NCBI RefSeq assembly: GCF_022815725.1
Contig: NZ_JALGRF010000006.1
Coordinates: 62,001 to 126,000, forward strand
Length of the DNA stretch: 64,000 nucleotides
Source of the DNA: Streptomyces sp. APSN-46.1
GTDB lineage: Bacteria; Actinomycetota; Actinomycetes; Streptomycetales; Streptomycetaceae
Reading direction: 5' to 3'
Both the position numbers and the translations under genes were made by a program. The notes below the pieces were generated by a model that saw only the letters and a list, made by a program, of their open reading frames with translations, had not been told where the DNA came from and did no database searches. Below, one piece after another: positions 32,717-41,227 of this stretch. Within the stretch, counting starts at the first letter, position 1. Each line of letters starts with the position of its first letter.

Positions 32717-34000
32717 GTGACCGAGCCCCTCTCCGAACACTCCGCGGATGTGATCGTCGTCGGGGCCGGGCCCGCCGGCTCCACCACCGCCTACTACCTC
32801 GCCAAGGCGGGACTGGACGTCCTGCTCCTGGAGAAGACGGCGTTTCCGCGCGAAAAGGTGTGCGGTGACGGCCTGACCCCGCGCGCCACCAAGCAGCTGG
32901 TCGCGATGGGCATCGACATCTCCGAAGAGGCCGGCTGGCTGCGCAACAAGGGCCTGCGGATCATCGGCGGCGGGCAGCGGCTCCAGCTGGACTGGCCGGA
33001 ACTCGCCTCTTTCCCGGACTACGGACTCGTCCGCAAGCGCGACGACTTCGACGAGACCCTGGCCCGGCAGGCGCAGAAGGCCGGCGCACGCCTCTACGAG
33101 CGCTGCAACGTCGGCGAGCCGGTCCGCGACCCGCGCACGGGGCACATCACCGGCGTGCAGGCGAAGCTGGGCGAGGAGAAGACCCCGGTCACCTTCAGCG
33201 CCCCGCTGGTCGTCGCGGCCGACGGCAACTCCTCCCGCCTCTCCCTGGCGATGGGCCTGCACCGCCGTGAGGACCGCCCGATGGGCGTGGCCGTACGCAC
33301 CTACTTCACCTCCCCCCGGCACGACGACGACTACCTGGAGTCCTGGCTGGAGCTGTGGGACCGGCGCGGAGCGCAGGACCGGCTGCTGCCCGGCTACGGC
33401 TGGATCTTCGGCATGGGCGACGGCACCTCCAACGTCGGCCTCGGCATCCTCAACTCCTCGGCCGCCTTCAAGGAGCTGGACTGGCGCGAGGTCCTCAAGG
33501 CCTGGTGCGCCTCGATGCCGGAGGACTGGGGCTACACCCCGGAGAACATGACGCAGCCGATCCGCGGCGCGGCCCTGCCGATGGCCTTCAACCGGCAGCC
33601 GCACTACACCAAGGGCCTGCTGCTGGTCGGTGACGCGGGCGGGCTCGTCAACCCGTTCAACGGCGAGGGCATCGCCTACGCGATGGAGTCCGGCCAGATC
33701 GCGGCGGACGTCATCGTGCAGGCCCACGCCCGCGCCACCCCGGCGCAGCGTGAACTCGCCCTCCACTCCTACCCGAAGGTGCTCAAGGAGACCTACGGCG
33801 GCTACTACACGCTGGGCCGGGCCTTCGTGAAGCTGATCGGCAACCCGAAGGTCATGAAGGTGGCCACGCAGCGTGGCCTGACGCACCCGGTGCTGATGAA
33901 GTTCACGCTGAAGATGCTGGCCAACCTGACCGACCCGACAGGCGGCGACGCGATGGACCGCATCATCAACGGCCTCTCGAAGGTGGCCCCGAAGGCCTGA
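32717..34000 (+). CDS. Geranylgeranyl-reductase-family flavoprotein (MenJ-like)
   Basis: A 427-residue FAD-dependent reductase. The N-terminal Rossmann motif is V-I-V-V-G-A-G-P-A-G-S-T-T-A (residues about 12-25), followed by LLEKTAFPREKVCGDGLTPR typical of the family, and the FAD-contacting GDAGGLVNPFNGEGIAYAMESG near residue 305. Close relatives saturate isoprenoid double bonds; in mycobacteria MenJ reduces the beta-isoprene of menaquinone. Given menG, mqnA and mqnC nearby and nuo downstream, menaquinone side-chain reduction is the likeliest role. GTG 32717 lies after a GGGAGA box. Confidence 0.88.
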   Translation: MTEPLSEHSADVIVVGAGPAGSTTAYYLAKAGLDVLLLEKTAFPREKVCGDGLTPRATKQLVAMGIDISEEAGWLRNKGLRIIGGGQRLQLDWPELASFPDYGLVRKRDDFDETLARQAQKAGARLYERCNVGEPVRDPRTGHITGVQAKLGEEKTPVTFSAPLVVAADGNSSRLSLAMGLHRREDRPMGVAVRTYFTSPRHDDDYLESWLELWDRRGAQDRLLPGYGWIFGMGDGTSNVGLGILNSSAAFKELDWREVLKAWCASMPEDWGYTPENMTQPIRGAALPMAFNRQPHYTKGLLLVGDAGGLVNPFNGEGIAYAMESGQIAADVIVQAHARATPAQRELALHSYPKVLKETYGGYYTLGRAFVKLIGNPKVMKVATQRGLTHPVLMKFTLKMLANLTDPTGGDAMDRIINGLSKVAPKA

Positions 34001-34015
34001 GAAGGGTTAAGGGCC

Positions 34016-34321
34016 CTAAGGGTTAAGGGTTTCAGGGAGCGGGTCGGGTCGGGGTTCCCCGGAGTGGCCCGCTGCTTCGGCGGGGGTGTACGGGTCTTCG
34101 TGCACCGTACGCGCGCAGCGGGCCAGCAGTACCAGCCCGCACACCAGCAGGGCCGCCGACGCCGTCCAGCCCAGGCCGAGCGCGACGGGGTGCGCCGGTC
34201 GCTGCCAGGGGCGGGCGGTGGCCAGGAGCCAGCCGCCGAGCGCGAGGAGGGCGAGCCCGGCGGCCGCCGGGACCGCGGTGGGGTCGCCGGCGCCCTGCTC
34301 CTCGTACGGCTCGGTGATCAC
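34016..34321 (-). CDS. Small two-TM membrane protein, last gene of export operon
   Basis: A 101-residue protein with hydrophobic segments near residues 16-34 and 46-66 and a charged C-terminal tail. The GTG at 34321 follows GGAGG; a nearby ATG is out of frame and stops at once. It begins 44 bp after the permease stop in the same direction. No family is recognised; it may stabilise or accompany the transporter. Confidence 0.5.
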   Translation of the reverse strand: MITEPYEEQGAGDPTAVPAAAGLALLALGGWLLATARPWQRPAHPVALGLGWTASAALLVCGLVLLARCARTVHEDPYTPAEAAGHSGEPRPDPLPETLNP

Positions 34322-34365
34322 GGGACCATCACCTCCAGCGGGCCAGTCGGTCGGACGCGACCCCG

Positions 34366-35709
34366 CTATCTTCGCAAAGCCTCCGCCGGTTCGATACGGG
34401 CCGCCCGCCAGGCGGGATGGAGACCGGCCAGCAGCCCCGTGACCAGCCCGGCGAGCGGGGCCGCCACGACCGTGGCCGGGTGGATCACCGGGGTCCAGTC
34501 GCGGACGAGGGCCACCGCGACGACGGTGAGCTCGCCGAGGGCGGTGCCGACCAGGCCGCCGAGGCCGCCCAGGGCGGCGGACTCGGTGAGGAACTGCGCC
34601 GACACGTGCCGTCCCCGGGCGCCGAGCGCGCGGCGCAGCCCGATCTCCCCGGTCCGCTCCAGGACGGCGACCAGGGTGGTGTTCGCGATGCCGACCGCAC
34701 CGATGACCAGGCAGATCCCGGCGAGCAGCAGGAACAGCGCGCTCAGGTCGGAGGTGACCCCGGAGCGCAGCATCCGGGGGTCGGGCGGCGGAACGGCCTT
34801 CAGATACTCGGGGTGGTCGGGGCGCAGGGCCAGTGGGACGAGTTCGGCGACCTGGCGGGCGGCGCCGAGTTCGGTGTCGATCAGCATGCTCGCGCCGGAG
34901 GGCCCGGGCGGCCCCCACAGCTCCTCGGCGGTGGAGCGGGGGACCAGCACGGAGAGCAGGTGCTCGGGTTCGCGCTCGACGTCGGCGATGATCCCGGCCA
35001 CGGTGAACGGCTCCTGGCCGATGTGGACGACGGGATTCGTGGCGAGGGTGGTGATGCCGAGGCGTTCCGCGACTCCGCTGCCGACGAGGGCGACGCGCTG
35101 GCGGCTCCGCTCGGCGAACTCGTCGTAGAGCCTGCCCTGCTGGAGGGTCGGCGCGAGGGCGGCGACGGCTCCCGGGGAGGCGGCGACCACGGCGGTGCCG
35201 CCCGAGCCGGCGCCCGCCGTGCCGGGGCCGGCGCCGCCGCCGCCCGGCCCTGGGCCCGGGCCCGGGCCCGGTGGCAGCGCGCCGATGGGGGTCGTCGGGT
35301 CCAGCCGTACGGTCCACATCACCCCGGCGTGGGCGATGCCGGCGACCTGGCGCAGCCGCTGTTCGGCGTCGGCGGGGAAGGCGGGGCCGGCGAACTCGTC
35401 GTGCTGGGTGGCGACGTCCTCGACGGTCACCTCGGTGGCGGTCAGGACGTTGAACCGGCCGTCGATCTGGGAGGAGATGGTGGCGGTCAGGCCGAGCACG
35501 GCCACGAAGCTGCCGACGCCGAGGACGGTGCCGAGGGCGGTGAGCACGGCCCGGCCGGGGCGGCGCAGGATGCCGGCGAGGGCCTCGGAGAGGGTGTCGC
35601 GGGCGGACAGCCGGGTGGGGCGGGCGGGGTTCGCGCCGGCGGGGTTCGGTCGGGCCGGGTTCGCTCGGGCGGTGCTCACGTCGGCTGTTTTCACGTCGGC
35701 GGGTTTCAC
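34366..35709 (-). CDS. MacB/FtsX-type ABC transporter permease
   Basis: A 447-residue permease with one N-terminal TM helix (about 47-68), a MacB_PCD-like extracytoplasmic domain (about 70-310) and three C-terminal FtsX helices (ALFLLLAGICLVIGAVGIANT..., LGGLGGLVGTALGELTV... and PATVVAAPLAGLVTGLLAG). It pairs with the ATPase whose stop overlaps its start by 4 bp. Such transporters move substrates at the outer membrane face or transmit mechanical force rather than import nutrients. A Gly/Pro repeat lies near residue 150. Confidence 0.87.
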   Translation of the reverse strand: MKPADVKTADVSTARANPARPNPAGANPARPTRLSARDTLSEALAGILRRPGRAVLTALGTVLGVGSFVAVLGLTATISSQIDGRFNVLTATEVTVEDVATQHDEFAGPAFPADAEQRLRQVAGIAHAGVMWTVRLDPTTPIGALPPGPGPGPGPGGGGAGPGTAGAGSGGTAVVAASPGAVAALAPTLQQGRLYDEFAERSRQRVALVGSGVAERLGITTLATNPVVHIGQEPFTVAGIIADVEREPEHLLSVLVPRSTAEELWGPPGPSGASMLIDTELGAARQVAELVPLALRPDHPEYLKAVPPPDPRMLRSGVTSDLSALFLLLAGICLVIGAVGIANTTLVAVLERTGEIGLRRALGARGRHVSAQFLTESAALGGLGGLVGTALGELTVVAVALVRDWTPVIHPATVVAAPLAGLVTGLLAGLHPAWRAARIEPAEALRR

Positions 35710-36392
35710 GCGGACAGCCGCCCGTCGTGGAGGGTGATGGTCCGGTGGCCGCGGGCGGCGACCTCGGGGTCGTGGGTGATGACGAGGACGGTCATGCCGG
35801 CGCGGTGCAGCTCGTCCAGCAGCGCGAGGACGGAGGCGGCGTTCGCGGAGTCCAGATTCCCGGTCGGCTCGTCGCAGAGCAGCAGCGAGGGACGCCCGAC
35901 GAGTGCGCGGGCGATGGCCACGCGCTGGCGTTCGCCGCCGGAGAGCCGGCCGGGGACGGCGGCGGCGCGGTGCCCGAGCCCGACCCGGTCCAGGGCCTCG
36001 CGGGCGCGTACGAGGCGCTCCGCGCGCGGGACTTCGGTGTAGAGCATGGCGAGGGCGACGTTCTCCAGGGCGGAGCGGTGGGGGAGGAGGTGGAAGGCCT
36101 GGAAGACGAAGCCGATCCGGCGGCCGCGCAGGGCGGTGCGGCGGCGGTCGGGCAGGGCCGCGGTGTCGATGCCGTCGAGGAGGTAGCGGCCGGCGGTCGC
36201 GGAATCGAGCAGTCCGGCGATGTTGAGGAAGGTGGACTTGCCGGAGCCGGAGGGGCCGACGACGGTGACGAACTCGCCGCGCCGTACGAGGAGGTCGCAG
36301 GGGTGCAGGGCCCTGACGGGCGGGGGCCCGGGGTAGGTGAGCGCGACGCCGCGGAACTCGATGACGGGGGTGTCGCCGTCGTCGCTCCTCAC
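35706..36392 (-). CDS. ABC transporter ATP-binding protein (MacB/LolD type)
   Basis: A 228-residue ATPase with Walker A GPSGSGKST (about residues 50-58), Q-loop VFQAFHLLPH, signature LSGGERQRVAIARAL, Walker B LLLCDEPTGNLDS and the H-loop VITHDPEVA. The sequence fits the DevA/LolD/MacB subgroup that works with FtsX-type permeases. GTG 36392 overlaps the adaptor stop by 4 bp and its own stop overlaps the permease start, so the three are translated together. Confidence 0.93.
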   Translation of the reverse strand: MRSDDGDTPVIEFRGVALTYPGPPPVRALHPCDLLVRRGEFVTVVGPSGSGKSTFLNIAGLLDSATAGRYLLDGIDTAALPDRRRTALRGRRIGFVFQAFHLLPHRSALENVALAMLYTEVPRAERLVRAREALDRVGLGHRAAAVPGRLSGGERQRVAIARALVGRPSLLLCDEPTGNLDSANAASVLALLDELHRAGMTVLVITHDPEVAARGHRTITLHDGRLSA

Positions 36393-38029
36393 TTCGCCGC
36401 CCCCTTGGGCGCGATCCCGACGACCACCCTCGTCCCGGGCGCGAGGGAGCCGGCCTGGACGGGGGCGACGGCCACGAAGCCGTCGCCGCTGGTGCCGGTA
36501 CGGACCTCGATCCGCCGCCGCGTGCCGTCGCCGGCCTGGGCGGTGACGACGGTACGCCCGTCCGCGCCGGCGGAGACCGCGGTGACCGGGACCACGAGGG
36601 CCTCGCCGTCGGTGGCGGCGGACTCGACGGTCAGCCGGACGTCCTGGCCGGCGAAGGCGGCGGGGAGCGGGTCGTCGGCGCGGACGACCATCCGGAACCC
36701 GGATTGCTGCGGCTGCTGTTGCTGAGGGTCGGGCTGGCCGGGTTGGCCGGGTTGCGCGGGTTGGGCGTTGGACCGCTCGGCGGCGACCACCGCCACCTTG
36801 CCCCGGGTATCGCTGCCGGCGAGCTCGGAGGAGATCACCACCGGCATCCCGGGGCGGAGCAGCTGCCTCTTGTCGTCCTTGAGGTACGCCTCTACGACGA
36901 GCTCCCCGGCGGACAGGGTCAGCACCGGCCCGGACACGGTGGCGCCGACCTGCGCGCCGACCGCGCCGACGCGGGCCGGGAACCCCCTGAGGAACACGGC
37001 CTCGGCGGCGGGCAGCATCGGCCCGTCAGCGGCCTCCACCGCCGCCAGCCCGTCCCGCGCCTCCCCCAACACCTCCCGCGCCCGCTCCACCTCCCACCCC
37101 CCGGCGCCGCCGGAACCCCCGCCCGTGGCCGCACCTCCGGCGGTGCCGGAGCCCCCGGCTGTCGCCGTACCTCCGGTGGGGCCGGAGTGGGCGGCGGTGA
37201 CGGCGCTGCCGGGGCCGCCGCCGTGGTCGGCGTCCGCCGCAGCCGCCGCGCTGCGGCTTGCGACCCCGCCGTCCGACTTCCCGGCGGTGCCGGAGCCCCC
37301 GGCCGTGGCCGTGCCCCCGGCGGTGCCCGAACTTCCGGCTTTGGCCGAGCCCCCGGCGGAGCCAGGGCCCCCGGGTGGGGGGCTGGTTTCGGCGGAGCCA
37401 CCCGCGGAGCGGTCGGCGGAGTGGTCGGTGGAGCGGAGGGTGTCCTCCAGGGTTCGTTCCGCCGCGCGGACCGCGTCGCGGGCGGTCTTCAGGGTGGCGG
37501 GGCCGTCCGGGACGGCGGGGAGCGGGGTGTACCCGATGGCGCGGTAGCGCGCGACGAGCGCGGCCTTCGTGCCCGGGCCGAACACCCCGCTCGGGTCCGG
37601 GCCCGTACCGTGGCCCAGCTCGCGCAGCGCCCGCTGCACCTGGGCGACGTCGTCGCCGGTCGCCCCGGGCTTGAGGTCCCGGTACATCGGCAGGGGGCCG
37701 TGCAGCGCGAACACCGGCCGTCCCGAAACCTCGGCGAGCAGCTGCCCCGCCCTGACCGGGTCCCCGGCCTTCAGCGGCAGCTTGGTCACCACGGCCGTGC
37801 CCGGCGGGGACACCGCCACGCTCTGGTCCGCGACCACCGTCCCCCGCATCACCACCGTCTCCGCGAGCACCCGCCGCTCCACCTCGGCGGTCAGTACCCC
37901 CTGGGCCGGCGGCCCGGTCTCCGCCGCCACCTGCGCCGGGGACTTCACCACCGCCGTGGCCAGCAACCCCCCGACCGCCATCAGCGCGGCCCCGCCCACG
38001 ACCCCGAGCACCACCCGCCGCCCCCTCAT
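36389..38029 (-). CDS. Periplasmic-adaptor-like protein with peptidoglycan-binding domain
   Basis: A 546-residue exported protein in the position of a MacA-like adaptor. One N-terminal TM/signal helix precedes a lipoyl-like barrel half. A peptidoglycan-binding domain lies at about residues 125-175 (LKPGATGDDVAQVQRALRELGHG...FGPGTKAALVARYRAIGYTPLP). A long Gly-Gly-Ser-Gly-Thr-Ala-Gly-Gly repeat follows (nt about 37080-37400), and C-terminal beta-barrel segments resemble HlyD. Actinobacterial adaptors of this kind may tether the transporter to the wall. ATG 38029 overlaps the preceding stop as ATGA and is preferred over ATG 38044. Confidence 0.8.
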   Translation of the reverse strand: MRGRRVVLGVVGGAALMAVGGLLATAVVKSPAQVAAETGPPAQGVLTAEVERRVLAETVVMRGTVVADQSVAVSPPGTAVVTKLPLKAGDPVRAGQLLAEVSGRPVFALHGPLPMYRDLKPGATGDDVAQVQRALRELGHGTGPDPSGVFGPGTKAALVARYRAIGYTPLPAVPDGPATLKTARDAVRAAERTLEDTLRSTDHSADRSAGGSAETSPPPGGPGSAGGSAKAGSSGTAGGTATAGGSGTAGKSDGGVASRSAAAAADADHGGGPGSAVTAAHSGPTGGTATAGGSGTAGGAATGGGSGGAGGWEVERAREVLGEARDGLAAVEAADGPMLPAAEAVFLRGFPARVGAVGAQVGATVSGPVLTLSAGELVVEAYLKDDKRQLLRPGMPVVISSELAGSDTRGKVAVVAAERSNAQPAQPGQPGQPDPQQQQPQQSGFRMVVRADDPLPAAFAGQDVRLTVESAATDGEALVVPVTAVSAGADGRTVVTAQAGDGTRRRIEVRTGTSGDGFVAVAPVQAGSLAPGTRVVVGIAPKGAAK

Positions 38030-38487
38030 CTCGCCGGCCGGCATGTCCGCAAGGCGTCACCGTGCTCCCGCTTCAACGCGGACCACCGCTCCGCGCCGAC
38101 GCCCTCCTGGCTGATCTCGCCGGTGACCGGGTCCGGATCCGGGTACCAGGAGACCCCTTCGGCACGCAGGCACGCGGATTCCTTCCGCGCCGCCGCCAGC
38201 CGCTCGGGACTCGCCGGCACCGGCTCCGGCGGCGGCGGCGGAACGAGCGACTCACACGCCGTATGCGCCTTTTCGTTCCACGGCTTCGACTTGTCCTCGC
38301 GCGGCGCCCCGTAATCCGTGTGGACGATGTCCACGCCCTGCTTCTTCAAGCAGTCGTAGTACGCGATCTCCGCCGCGGTCGGCGGCGGGCTGTCGCTCGC
38401 CGCCTCGGGTTCCTCGCCGCCGCCGCATCCGGATCCGGTCAGGGAAATGCAGAGGACGAGCAATGGGGCGAAATGGCGTGCGCGCAC
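38026..38487 (-). CDS. Small lipoprotein heading the export operon
   Basis: A 153-residue protein with a signal peptide and lipobox (LTGSGC, Cys about 21), then an acidic/Pro-rich linker and a helical domain with Cys at YYDCLKK, TACESL, SACLRAEG and RTCRPAR. The C-L-K-K-x-G and C-L-x-x-x-G-V pattern is common in Streptomyces lipoproteins of unknown function. It is the first gene of the four- or five-gene unit and overlaps the adaptor gene by 4 bp. It may capture or present the exported substrate; that is speculative. Confidence 0.65.
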   Translation of the reverse strand: MRARHFAPLLVLCISLTGSGCGGGEEPEAASDSPPPTAAEIAYYDCLKKQGVDIVHTDYGAPREDKSKPWNEKAHTACESLVPPPPPEPVPASPERLAAARKESACLRAEGVSWYPDPDPVTGEISQEGVGAERWSALKREHGDALRTCRPAR

Positions 38488-38608
38488 GACGGCGATTCCC
38501 TTGCGGCGGTAGAAGTGGAATTTGCGCGTCCATGCGAGAGAGGGGTGTCAGGGAGTCACAGAATCATGGAGTCACGGAACCGCGCGGCCAGATGGTAAGG
38601 AGACCGGA

Positions 38609-38646
38609 TCGCACGCGACAAGTCGCGTGCAAGCCAAGTCATATGA
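38609..38646. promoter_or_regulatory. Two adjacent perfect palindromes
   Basis: GCACGCGAC-AA-GTCGCGTGC (38609-38628) is followed 6 bp later by AGTCATATGACT (38635-38646). Both are perfect and lie in the 288-bp gap between the divergent lipoprotein and secreted-protein genes, where operators are expected. The regulator is unknown. Confidence 0.45.
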
Positions 38647-38775
38647 CTGTCCATCAGGCGGGAAAGTGCCTGTTCTGCCGCGCGGGCGGACGGTTGAATC
38701 CCGGCCGGGCGGAAAATCGGCGTTCGCCGCCCGACGCCCCGCACCGTATTTCACCCGAAGAGTGAGGAACGCGTG

Positions 38776-39189
38776 ATGAACAAGGCAATCCGCAAGCTGG
38801 TGCCGGGCTGCATGGCCGTCGTCGCGTTGAGCGGCGTCCTCATGGGCACGGCAGCCGGTTCGGCATCCGCCATGGGCAAGAACGGCTACCTGGAAGTCGA
38901 CGAGTTCGGCCTTTTCTACTACGCGGGCCGCTCGGGTTGTGTCTTCGACCTCTATGGCGAGGACATGAACTTCAACGACGACAACTTCAAGGGATCCTGC
39001 ACCGGCAGCGGTTCCCTCGTGAATGACAACACCGAGTCCTATCGGAACCGGGACGCCTACGCCTGGAAGGTGGCCACCGACAAGGACCTCGACGGCAACG
39101 TCGGCGAGATCCCCTCGCATTACGAGGGCAATGCCTCGACCACCTTCAAGAACAAGATCAGCTCGTCCACGTACACGCTCCACCCCTGA
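38776..39189 (+). CDS. Secreted protein, possible peptidase inhibitor I36-like
   Basis: A 137-residue exported protein with a signal peptide (cleavage near SASA-MG, about residue 32). The mature part has two Cys (GCVFDLYGE and GSCTGSG) and a crystallin-like pattern: F-Y-Y-A-G-R-S-G, D-D-N-F-K-G, V-N-D-N-T-E-S-Y-R-N-R-D. This is reminiscent of Streptomyces I36/beta-gamma-crystallin proteins; identity is tentative. AGGA lies 8 nt before ATG 38776. Codon use is less GC-extreme than its neighbours. Confidence 0.6.
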   Translation: MNKAIRKLVPGCMAVVALSGVLMGTAAGSASAMGKNGYLEVDEFGLFYYAGRSGCVFDLYGEDMNFNDDNFKGSCTGSGSLVNDNTESYRNRDAYAWKVATDKDLDGNVGEIPSHYEGNASTTFKNKISSSTYTLHP

Positions 39190-39215
39190 TCCCGGCCCCC
39201 GAAGGAGCCCGCGCG

Positions 39216-40235
39216 ATGCGCACCCACCGCCGCCCCCGGTCCGCCGTCCCGCGCCGCCGCGTCCCGCGCGCCGCCCTGACGACGGTCCTGCCGACGGTCC
39301 TGGCGGCCGCGCTCCTGGCCGGCTGCGCGGGCGCGGGCGCGGGAGGGGGTGGCGGCCCGGCCGGGGCCGGTGAGCCGGAACTCGGCCCCGTCGCGGTCGA
39401 TCCCGCCACCGCCTCGATCGCGCTGCCCATGGACGCGTACACGGACACCGAGGCCGAGGCCGTCCGGATGGGCCGGGTCCAGGAGGGCCTGGTCTCCCGG
39501 TGCATGGCCCGGTACGGGTTCACGTACGAGGGCACGCCGGCCGCGCCCCCGGGCGGCGCGGCCGGGGAGGACCGGCACCGGTACCTCTTCGGCCTGGCCG
39601 ATCCGGCGTACGCGGCCGCCCACGGATACGACAAGGGCGCGGGCGGGGAGCGGCGGGCCAAGCCCCCCGCCCCGCCGCTGAGCGACAGCGCGTACGCCGT
39701 CATGCACGGGGAACAGCGCGGCGCGGGGCCGGGAGGGCGGGTCCCCGACGCCCGCACGGAGGAGGAGGCCGCCGGGACGGACAGCGGGATCGAGGCCGGC
39801 GGGCGGAAGGTCCCGGCCGGCGGGTGCGGCCGGGAGGCGTACCGCAAGCTCTACGCACCGACCAAGGACAGCGTGGACCTCCTCTTCGCGTTCGGGCTGG
39901 CCTCGGAGGCGCACGACCGGTCCAAGAGGGACTCCCGGGTCGTCGAGGTGCTCGCGAAGTGGTCGGCCTGCATGGACAAGACGGGATATACCGGCATCAA
40001 GTCCCCTTATGACGTCGTCGAGAAGCTCGGCCTGGCGGACGACAAGGGCGGGACCAAGGCCGTGGCGGCGGCCACGGCGGACGTCGCGTGCAAGCGCGAG
40101 GTGAACCTGGTCGGCGTCTGGGCCGCGGTCGAGAAGGCGTACCAGGAGCGGCTCGTGGAGGAGCACGCGGAGACGCTCGCCCTCTACGAGAGGCAGCGCG
40201 ACGCCCGCTTCGCGCTGGCGGCGAGCCTCGCCTGA
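39216..40235 (+). CDS. Large lipoprotein of unknown function
   Basis: A 339-residue protein with a basic start, signal helix and lipobox LLAGC (Cys near 37), then a Gly-rich linker and a mostly helical domain. Repeated features are C-M-A-R-Y-G-F and C-M-D-K-T-G-Y, resembling the C-x-x-x-x-G pattern of the lipoprotein at 38026. GAAGGAG precedes ATG 39216. It lies 26 bp after the small secreted gene, so both may share a transcript. Confidence 0.6.
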   Translation: MRTHRRPRSAVPRRRVPRAALTTVLPTVLAAALLAGCAGAGAGGGGGPAGAGEPELGPVAVDPATASIALPMDAYTDTEAEAVRMGRVQEGLVSRCMARYGFTYEGTPAAPPGGAAGEDRHRYLFGLADPAYAAAHGYDKGAGGERRAKPPAPPLSDSAYAVMHGEQRGAGPGGRVPDARTEEEAAGTDSGIEAGGRKVPAGGCGREAYRKLYAPTKDSVDLLFAFGLASEAHDRSKRDSRVVEVLAKWSACMDKTGYTGIKSPYDVVEKLGLADDKGGTKAVAAATADVACKREVNLVGVWAAVEKAYQERLVEEHAETLALYERQRDARFALAASLA

Positions 40236-40278
40236 GCCGGTACGCGGTACCCAGTACCCAGTACGCGGCACGCGGCAC

Positions 40279-40328
40279 GCGCGAAGGCCGGTACTCCGCC
40301 CCCGAGCGGGGGAGTACCGGCCTTCGCG
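40279..40328. terminator. Bidirectional terminator
   Basis: CGCGAAGGCCGGTACTCC at the left pairs with GGAGTACCGGCCTTCGCG at the right around an inner C5/G5 stem. It lies between convergent genes ending at 40235 (plus) and 40361 (minus). Confidence 0.88.
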
Positions 40329-40360
40329 GTCGCCTGCCTCAGGGAGGCGGCGCCGACGGC

Positions 40361-41227
40361 TCAGAGGACGCGAACGGCGCCCGACGGCTTGTCGTAGCTC
40401 AGCGAACGCTCGACGATGCCCGTGCTGGGGTTCTGGGCGCCCACGAACTTGCCGCCGCCCACGTAGATGGCGACGTGGTACGCGCTGCCCTTGCTGCCCC
40501 AGTACAGGATGTCGCCGGGCTGAAGCGCGTTCAGGGACACCGAGGTGCCGGCCAGCGACTGCGACTGCGAGGTGCGGGACAGCGTGATGCCGGCCTGGCG
40601 GTACGCGGCCTGGACGAGGCCGGAGCAGTCGTACGCGGAGGGGCCGGTGGCGCCCATCACGTACGCCTTGCCGACCTGGGCGCGGGCGAAGTTCACGATG
40701 GCGGCGGCGGAGCCGGTCGCCGGGGTGCTGGAGCCGGTGGAGCTCTTGGCGGGCGTGGAGGCCGTGCCGGAGCCGGAGCCGGAGGCGGACGCGGAGGTGC
40801 TCGTCAGCGTGGAGCGCGCGGTGCTGCGGTTGGCGCGCTCGGCGGCGGCCTGACGGTCCGCCTCCTCCTTCAGCTTCTTCTCGGCGTCGGCCTTCTTCTG
40901 GGCCTCTTCCTTGGCCTCCTTCGCCTCGGCGGCGGCTCCCGTACGGGCGCTCTCCTCCTGGGCGTTCAGTTCGCCTTCCACGGCGGCCGCACGGGTGTTC
41001 TCGGCGGCGGTGGTGACGGCGGAGGCGACGTCGGAGCTCAGGTCCAGTTCGAGGACCGGCATTTCGAGCGTCGTCTCGGCCACGGGCTCGGCGGCGGGGG
41101 ACGCGCTCGCCGTGCCGGCCATGGCCAGGGTGCTGAGGACGCCACCGGCAACTCCGGCGCGGACCGCGAGCTTCGAGGCGCTGCGGCGGGGCTTCCGGTG
41201 GCTGGGTATGTGAGCGGTGTGGGACAT
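40361..41227 (-). CDS. Secreted NlpC/P60 peptidoglycan endopeptidase
   Basis: A 288-residue cell-wall hydrolase. A signal peptide covers residues about 1-43. An Ala/Glu/Lys-rich coiled-coil stalk follows (about 80-135) and then a Ser/Thr/Gly linker. The C-terminal NlpC/P60 domain (about 175-288) has the catalytic Cys in AYDCSGLVQAAY and His in AYHVAIYVG. It should cut the stem peptide of peptidoglycan. No obvious RBS precedes ATG 41227. The roughly 350-bp leader upstream is long; the ydaO riboswitch found ahead of some related genes was not recognisable here by eye. Confidence 0.9.
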   Translation of the reverse strand: MSHTAHIPSHRKPRRSASKLAVRAGVAGGVLSTLAMAGTASASPAAEPVAETTLEMPVLELDLSSDVASAVTTAAENTRAAAVEGELNAQEESARTGAAAEAKEAKEEAQKKADAEKKLKEEADRQAAAERANRSTARSTLTSTSASASGSGSGTASTPAKSSTGSSTPATGSAAAIVNFARAQVGKAYVMGATGPSAYDCSGLVQAAYRQAGITLSRTSQSQSLAGTSVSLNALQPGDILYWGSKGSAYHVAIYVGGGKFVGAQNPSTGIVERSLSYDKPSGAVRVL

